DNA of 64,000 nucleotides. It comes from Vibrio rhodolitus (GTDB taxonomy: Bacteria; Pseudomonadota; Gammaproteobacteria; Enterobacterales; Vibrionaceae). Position 1 is the stretch's first letter, and the number at the start of each line of letters is the position of its first letter. A model generated the notes under the pieces. That model did no database searches. It worked only from the letters and a program-made list of their open reading frames with translations, and had not been told where the DNA came from. The position numbers and the translations under genes were made by a program. Below, piece by piece: positions 56,172 to 64,000 of the stretch. The stretch spans positions 32,022 to 96,021 of the forward strand of contig NZ_QLYZ01000020.1 in assembly GCF_003350325.1 (NCBI RefSeq), written 5' to 3'.

Positions 56172-57080
56172 ATGAGCGTGTTTTCGCGTAACTCACTAAA
56201 AATGATCGATACCGTTGCTCGCTTGGGCAGCTTTACCGCGGCGGCGGAGGTACTGCACAAAGTGCCTTCAGCAATCAGTTATAGCGTCAGGCAAATGGAG
56301 CAAGATCTTGATGTGGTGTTATTTAAGCGTTTACCGCGCAAGGTCGAACTGACGCCAGCAGGAGAAGTGTTCTTAACCGAAGCCCGTGCCATGCTAAGGC
56401 AAATGGAAGAGGTAAAGAGTCAAACACGACGTGCGGCGCATGGCTGGCAAAAAACCTTAAAGCTGACCTTAGACAATGTGGTGCGTTTGGATCAAATGAA
56501 GCCATTGATCGAAGCATTCTATGCCACGTTTGAGCATGCTGAGTTGCAGATCAATATGGAAGTGTTCAATGGATCTTGGGAAGCCATCTCGCAAGGGCGT
56601 GCTGATATTGTGATTGGTGCGACCGCCGCTATCCCGGTTGGTGGTGACTTTGAAGTTAAAGAGATGGGGGTATTGGACTGGGCATTTGTGATGTCGCCAA
56701 GCCACCCGTGTGTGCGTGAGCAAGTATTAAGCGAAGAGTTTGTCAGTCAGTTTCCTGCGATCTGCTTAGATGATACCTCCAATGTTTTACCTAAACGCCA
56801 TACCGTACATTACCCACAGCAAAGACGTTTGCTGTTGCCCAATTGGTACAGTGCGATTGAGTGTCTGAAAAATGGAGTTGGTGTCGGCTATATGCCTCGG
56901 CATATCGCGCAACCCTTGATTGAAGAGGGCGTGCTGGTGGAGAAAATTTTGCCTGAGGACAAACCTTTAAGTTACTGCTGCTTAGTATGGCGTAAAGATG
57001 AAAACCACAAAATGATTGAGTGGATGGTCGATTATTTAGGTTCGAGTGAGCAGTTATATAACGATTGGTTACGCGCATAA
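56172..57080 (+). CDS. punR: LysR-family regulator PunR
   Basis: 302-aa regulator; helix-turn-helix at about 17-45 (GSFTAAAEVLHKVPSAISYSV, about 20-40). It follows E. coli PunR (YdhB) along the length: DNVVR, EVFNGSWEAISQGRADIVIGATAAIPVGG (about 128-156), then a ligand domain. PunR activates punC in response to adenine-type ligands in E. coli. Divergent placement with punC is conserved. Confidence 0.88.
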   Translation: MSVFSRNSLKMIDTVARLGSFTAAAEVLHKVPSAISYSVRQMEQDLDVVLFKRLPRKVELTPAGEVFLTEARAMLRQMEEVKSQTRRAAHGWQKTLKLTLDNVVRLDQMKPLIEAFYATFEHAELQINMEVFNGSWEAISQGRADIVIGATAAIPVGGDFEVKEMGVLDWAFVMSPSHPCVREQVLSEEFVSQFPAICLDDTSNVLPKRHTVHYPQQRRLLLPNWYSAIECLKNGVGVGYMPRHIAQPLIEEGVLVEKILPEDKPLSYCCLVWRKDENHKMIEWMVDYLGSSEQLYNDWLRA

Positions 57081-57105
57081 AAAACGCCAGCAACGGCTGG
57101 CGCTT
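57079..57105 (+). terminator. Hairpin between punR and fadA
   Basis: AAAACGCCAGC, AAC, GGCTGGCGCTTGTATT. Stable stem with a poor T-run between convergent genes; a probable terminator. Confidence 0.6.
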
Positions 57106-57128
57106 GTATTGGTGCAATATGCGATTCG

Positions 57129-60489
<3,361 letters not shown>

Positions 60490-60531
60490 GTCTATCTCCG
60501 TGACATTTAATCTACAAATTAAATTTTATAG

Positions 60532-60548
60532 TTCTGGTACGACTTGTT
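60532..60548 (-). promoter_or_regulatory. FadR-like operator upstream of fadBA
   Basis: TTCTGGTACGACTTGTT on the plus strand closely matches the FadR core CTGGTCnGACCTGTT. FadR represses fad genes when long-chain acyl-CoA is absent. Its place just before fadB fits direct repression. Confidence 0.8.
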
Positions 60549-60691
60549 TCGCTTTTAGTGTGGACTTGAGAATGTTTAATTTCAACACAAAATTCAAACA
60601 AGTGTTTAACATTGTGATTTAAGTATTCCACTCTTCTTTTGCTAATGGCTCGTGATAAACTTGCTATCACTATGTATTTTGCAAATAAATC

Positions 60692-61318
60692 ATGAACGAT
60701 AAGCCCTATTTAATTCCTGCTCAGCCAGTCATTTTTGAAGAAGAGATAAAAAAGAGTCTTTTCATTACCTATTTGGCGCATACCCCTAATGTTGCGGCAG
60801 CAAAGTCTTTTGTTGATGAAATAAAGAAAAAGCATGCCGACGCGCGCCATAATTGCTGGGGTTTTGTCGCAGGTCGTCCAGAAGATTCGATGCAGTGGGG
60901 CTTTAGTGATGATGGTGAACCATCCGGTACAGCAGGTAAGCCGATTTTAGCCCAACTTTCTGGTTCTGGTGTTGGTGAGATAAGTGCAGTAGTGACACGC
61001 TATTATGGTGGTATTCGTCTGGGAACGGGCGGCTTAGTCAAAGCTTATGGTGGTGGAGTGCAACAAGCGCTTAAGCTGCTTCAAACTATCGAGAAAAAAA
61101 TCACCACATTAATTACGCTCAAGTTAGACTATGGTTTTATGCCAGTCGCACAATCGTTGTTTGCTCAGTTCGGTGTGCAGGAAGTTGAGGCACAATATAG
61201 TGATGAGGTTGAGCTCACCCTTGAAATCGAAGTCCGTGAGTTAGAGGCTTTTACTCAAACGATCATCAATAAAAGTGGCGCTAAAGCCATTATTACCCCG
61301 CTTAACGGGACTAAATAG
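60692..61318 (+). CDS. yigZ: YigZ/IMPACT family protein
   Basis: 208 aa with the N-terminal UPF0029/IMPACT fold: ARHNCWGFVAGRPEDSMQWGFSDDGEPSGTAGKP (about 50-83) and YYGGIRLGTGGLVKAYGGGV are diagnostic. Its molecular role is not settled. A C-terminal small domain is also present. It is followed by trkH after 33 bases, and the order fadB / yigZ-trkH-hemG-rrn is the usual one in this group. Confidence 0.92.
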   Translation: MNDKPYLIPAQPVIFEEEIKKSLFITYLAHTPNVAAAKSFVDEIKKKHADARHNCWGFVAGRPEDSMQWGFSDDGEPSGTAGKPILAQLSGSGVGEISAVVTRYYGGIRLGTGGLVKAYGGGVQQALKLLQTIEKKITTLITLKLDYGFMPVAQSLFAQFGVQEVEAQYSDEVELTLEIEVRELEAFTQTIINKSGAKAIITPLNGTK

Positions 61319-61351
61319 GAAGTAAGAAGCCAAGCTTCACGTCATTAAGCA

Positions 61352-62809
61352 ATGCAATTTAGATCTATTATCCGAATCGTAGGGCTGTTACTTGCCCTGT
61401 TTAGCGTCTCGATGCTTGCCCCTGCCTTGGTAGCGCTCATCTACCGAGATGGTGCGGGTGTACCCTTTGTTACCACCTTCTTTGTTCTACTTTTTTGTGG
61501 CGCAATTTGCTGGTTTCCAAATCGACATCATAAGCATGAACTGAAAGCTCGAGATGGCTTTTTAATTGTTGTTCTCTTTTGGACGGTAATCGGTAGTGCC
61601 GGTTCTCTGCCATTTCTACTCGCTGATAACCCAAGTGTGTCGGTAACGGATGCCTTTTTTGAATCCTTTTCCGCGTTAACGACCACTGGTGCGACGGTGA
61701 TTGTCGGTCTGGACCATTTACCTAAAGCGATTTTGTTCTACCGTCAGTTCTTACAATGGTTTGGTGGGATGGGGATCATCGTGTTAGCCGTCGCTATACT
61801 GCCAGTGTTAGGTATCGGCGGAATGCAGCTGTATCGAGCTGAGATTCCCGGTCCAGTAAAAGACAGCAAAATGACCCCTCGTATTGCCGAAACGGCAAAA
61901 GCGTTGTGGTACATCTATTTAAGCTTAACGATAGCTTGTGCCGTCGCGTTTTGGTTGGCGGGGATGACACCGTTTGACGCCATTGGTCATAGCTTCTCAA
62001 CCATTGCAATTGGTGGTTTCTCGACCCATGATGCGAGTATGGGTTATTTCGACAGTTATGCCATCAATATGATCACAGTGGTATTCCTGTTAATTTCAGC
62101 CTGTAACTACTCGTTGCACTTTGCCGCTTTTGCCTCTGGTGGTGTGCATCCTAAGTACTATTGGAAAGACCCAGAGTTTCGTGCCTTTATCTTTATCCAG
62201 GTGCTTCTCTTCTTAGTGTGCTTTTTGATGTTGCTGAGTCACCATTCGTACGACACGATGTACGAGGCATTTGATCAGGCGTTGTTCCAAACGGTTTCAA
62301 TTTCCACCACAGCAGGTTTTACCACCACGGGGTTTGCTGAGTGGCCACTGTTTTTACCTGTGCTGCTCTTGTTCTCTTCTTTTATAGGAGGATGTGCAGG
62401 CTCAACAGGTGGCGGCATGAAAGTTATCCGTATCTTACTGCTGACCTTACAAGGTGCGCGTGAACTTAAGCGATTAGTGCATCCTCGAGCGGTGTATACG
62501 ATTAAGTTGGGTGGTAGTGCGCTTCCTCAGCGTGTTGTTGATGCGGTATGGGGCTTTTTCTCCGCATACGCTTTGGTATTTGTCGTATGTATGTTGGCGT
62601 TGATTGCTACCGGGATGGACGAACTCAGTGCGTTCTCTGCGGTGGCGGCAACATTAAACAACTTAGGACCGGGCTTAGGTGAAGTTGCGCTCCATTTTGG
62701 TGAGATTAACGATAAAGCCAAATGGGTGTTAGTGGTATCGATGTTGTTTGGCCGTCTCGAAATCTTTACCTTACTAATATTACTGACTCCAACTTTTTGG
62801 CGTAGCTAA
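61352..62809 (+). CDS. trkH: Trk potassium uptake channel TrkH
   Basis: Membrane subunit of the Trk K+ uptake system, 485 aa, working with cytoplasmic TrkA. The four pore loops are recognisable: ALTTTGATV, STIAIGGFSTHD, STTAGFTTTGF, and LNNLGPGLG near the end. The gate loop is GGCAGSTGGGMKVIR. Ten or more helices. hemG follows after nine bases. Confidence 0.96.
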   Translation: MQFRSIIRIVGLLLALFSVSMLAPALVALIYRDGAGVPFVTTFFVLLFCGAICWFPNRHHKHELKARDGFLIVVLFWTVIGSAGSLPFLLADNPSVSVTDAFFESFSALTTTGATVIVGLDHLPKAILFYRQFLQWFGGMGIIVLAVAILPVLGIGGMQLYRAEIPGPVKDSKMTPRIAETAKALWYIYLSLTIACAVAFWLAGMTPFDAIGHSFSTIAIGGFSTHDASMGYFDSYAINMITVVFLLISACNYSLHFAAFASGGVHPKYYWKDPEFRAFIFIQVLLFLVCFLMLLSHHSYDTMYEAFDQALFQTVSISTTAGFTTTGFAEWPLFLPVLLLFSSFIGGCAGSTGGGMKVIRILLLTLQGARELKRLVHPRAVYTIKLGGSALPQRVVDAVWGFFSAYALVFVVCMLALIATGMDELSAFSAVAATLNNLGPGLGEVALHFGEINDKAKWVLVVSMLFGRLEIFTLLILLTPTFWRS

Positions 62810-62818
62810 GGATTAAAT

Positions 62819-63346
62819 GTGAAAAAGGCACTGTTTCTATATTCGTCCCAAGAAGGGCAGACAGTTAAAATTCTCAAACGTATTGAAGCTCAGATGGATG
62901 AATACCAATGTGAGTTGGTCGATTTGCATCAAGCAGATAGCATTGACTTCTCTTTGTATGAGCGCGTACTAATTGGTGCATCGATTCGTTATGGCAAACT
63001 CAATAAAAAGCTCTATCAGTTTATTGAAGCCAATCTTGCGCAGTTGCAGCAACATAAAGTCGCTTTCTTTTGCGTTAACCTAACCGCAAGAAAAGAAGAC
63101 CAAGGTAAAGATACCCCAGAAGGGAGTGTCTACATTAAGAAGTTCTTGCAGCTTTCACCTTGGCAACCGAGTTTGATCGGCGTGTTTGCTGGGGCTCTCT
63201 ATTACCCACGTTACCGCTGGTTCGATAAAATGATGATTAAACTGATTATGACGCTAACTGGCGGAGAGACCGACACCAGCAAAGAAGTTGAGTATACCAA
63301 CTGGGAAAAAGTGAGTTTATTTGCCGATAAATTTAAAGAAATGTAA
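62819..63346 (+). CDS. hemG: Menaquinone-dependent protoporphyrinogen IX dehydrogenase
   Basis: Flavodoxin-like enzyme that oxidises protoporphyrinogen IX to protoporphyrin IX in heme synthesis. 175 aa from a GTG start. The FMN loop is YSSQEGQTVKI (8-18); FCVNLTARKED and GALYYPRYRWFDKMMIKLIM (about 122-141) are typical of the HemG membrane-contact part. It precedes an rRNA operon, as in other gammaproteobacteria. Confidence 0.95.
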   Translation: MKKALFLYSSQEGQTVKILKRIEAQMDEYQCELVDLHQADSIDFSLYERVLIGASIRYGKLNKKLYQFIEANLAQLQQHKVAFFCVNLTARKEDQGKDTPEGSVYIKKFLQLSPWQPSLIGVFAGALYYPRYRWFDKMMIKLIMTLTGGETDTSKEVEYTNWEKVSLFADKFKEM

Positions 63347-63796
63347 ATAAAACCGCCTGTTTTGGCGGTTTTAGATTAATAATTCATCGAACGATAAAAA
63401 AAACGAAAAAACTGTAAAAAAGCACTTGCCAAAGTAAACGCGATCTCTATAATGCGCCCTCGTTGACACGGCAAAGCTTCGCAAGAAACGAACGCCAAGT
63501 TAACAAGGTTAAATTAGCCAAGCGAAACGCTTGAAAAAAAGTTTGAAAAAAGTGGTTGACACTAAACTTTATCTCGCTAAAATGACCGTCCGTTTTGAGA
63601 GAACTCAAAACGAAAAGCTCTTTAACAATATAAACCTATCAATCTGTGTGGGCACTCGTTGATGATAATCCAAATTAGAAGCTTAGGCTTCAAATTAGAT
63701 TTCAATGAAACGAAGTGACCATTGCTAGAAATAGCAGCACAGTCAATTCAAACATTACTATGTAATGTTCAGTATTCATTGAGTCGACAAAATCTT
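63347..63796 (+). promoter_or_regulatory. rrn operon promoter and leader
   Basis: Two promoters precede the 16S gene. P1: TTGCCA at 63426-63431 and TATAAT at 63448-63453 (16-base spacer) with the GC-rich discriminator GCGCCCT and an A-rich UP-like stretch before it. P2: TTGACA at 63556-63561 and TAAAAT at 63578-63583 (16-base spacer). The antitermination boxA GCTCTTTAACAA starts at 63617. The rest is leader RNA removed by RNase III. Confidence 0.88.
63349..63373 (+). terminator. hemG terminator
   Basis: AAAACCGCC, TGTTTT, GGCGGTTTTAG overlaps the hemG end region. Confidence 0.85.
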
Positions 63797-64000
63797 AAAT
63801 TGAAGAGTTTGATCATGGCTCAGATTGAACGCTGGCGGCAGGCCTAACACATGCAAGTCGAGCGGCAGCGACAACATTGAACCTTCGGGGGATTTGTTGG
63901 GCGGCGAGCGGCGGACGGGTGAGTAATGCCTAGGAAATTGCCCTGATGTGGGGGATAACCATTGGAAACGATGGCTAATACCGCATGATGCCTACGGGCC
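63797..64000 (+). rRNA. rrs: 16S ribosomal RNA, 5' part
   Basis: AAATTGAAGAGTTTGATCAT at the start is the universal bacterial 16S 5' end, followed by GGCGGCAGGCCTAACACATG and GGCGGACGGGTGAGTAATG. The variable region reads as Vibrio. The gene runs off the window after about 204 bases; the boundary is by similarity to E. coli. Confidence 0.97.

Overview
The window is from a Vibrio-type gammaproteobacterium and covers the replication origin region of its main chromosome. The evidence is an rpmH-rnpA-yidD-yidC-mnmE-mioC-[oriC]-mnmG-rsmG-parA-parB-atpIBEFHAGDC-glmU block, a nearby gyrB-recF-dnaN-dnaA cluster, Vibrio-like proteins (manganese exporter MneA, a chitooligosaccharide-binding-type solute receptor) and the start of a 16S rRNA gene that reads as Vibrio. 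The species cannot be named from this stretch.

Left end (1-6697): one end of an AT-rich integrated element that splits comM (yifB). It shows three overlapping, translationally coupled leftward genes: a tyrosine recombinase of about 495 aa, a 1031-aa protein with repeated N-terminal modules and a partly degenerate recombinase domain, and a third tyrosine recombinase that runs off the window (680 aa visible). The comM reading frame is native for 203 codons and then enters the element, just before the AAA+ domain. The rest of the element and the comM 3' part must lie to the left.

7300-15400: the ilvLGMEDA isoleucine/valine operon with leader peptide and attenuator, then an acuI/yhdH-type reductase. 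15400-20300: a LysR regulator, a possible small RNA, tusA, a small membrane protein, an orphan SBP_bac_5 receptor and mneA. 20700-25900: glyQS, avtA, and ibpA with a ROSE-like RNA thermometer.

26100-32500: a probable dispersed intergenic repeat, then gyrB-recF-dnaN-dnaA on the minus strand, with DnaA boxes upstream of dnaA. A parS-like 16-mer lies in the 3' end of recF. 32900-35100: a polar amino acid (cystine-like) ABC transporter. 35300-44400: ribosome and RNase P genes, membrane insertion genes, tRNA modification genes, oriC and parAB. 44600-53100: ATP synthase and glmU.

53100-57100: a divergent amino acid permease/receptor pair and the divergent punC/punR efflux pair. 57100-60500: fadBA behind a FadR-like operator. 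60700-63350: yigZ-trkH-hemG. From 63400 an rrn promoter region (P1, P2, boxA) leads into 16S rRNA at 63797. Apart from the comM element the window is ordinary conserved chromosome; the element's three-protein recombination module is the most unusual part.
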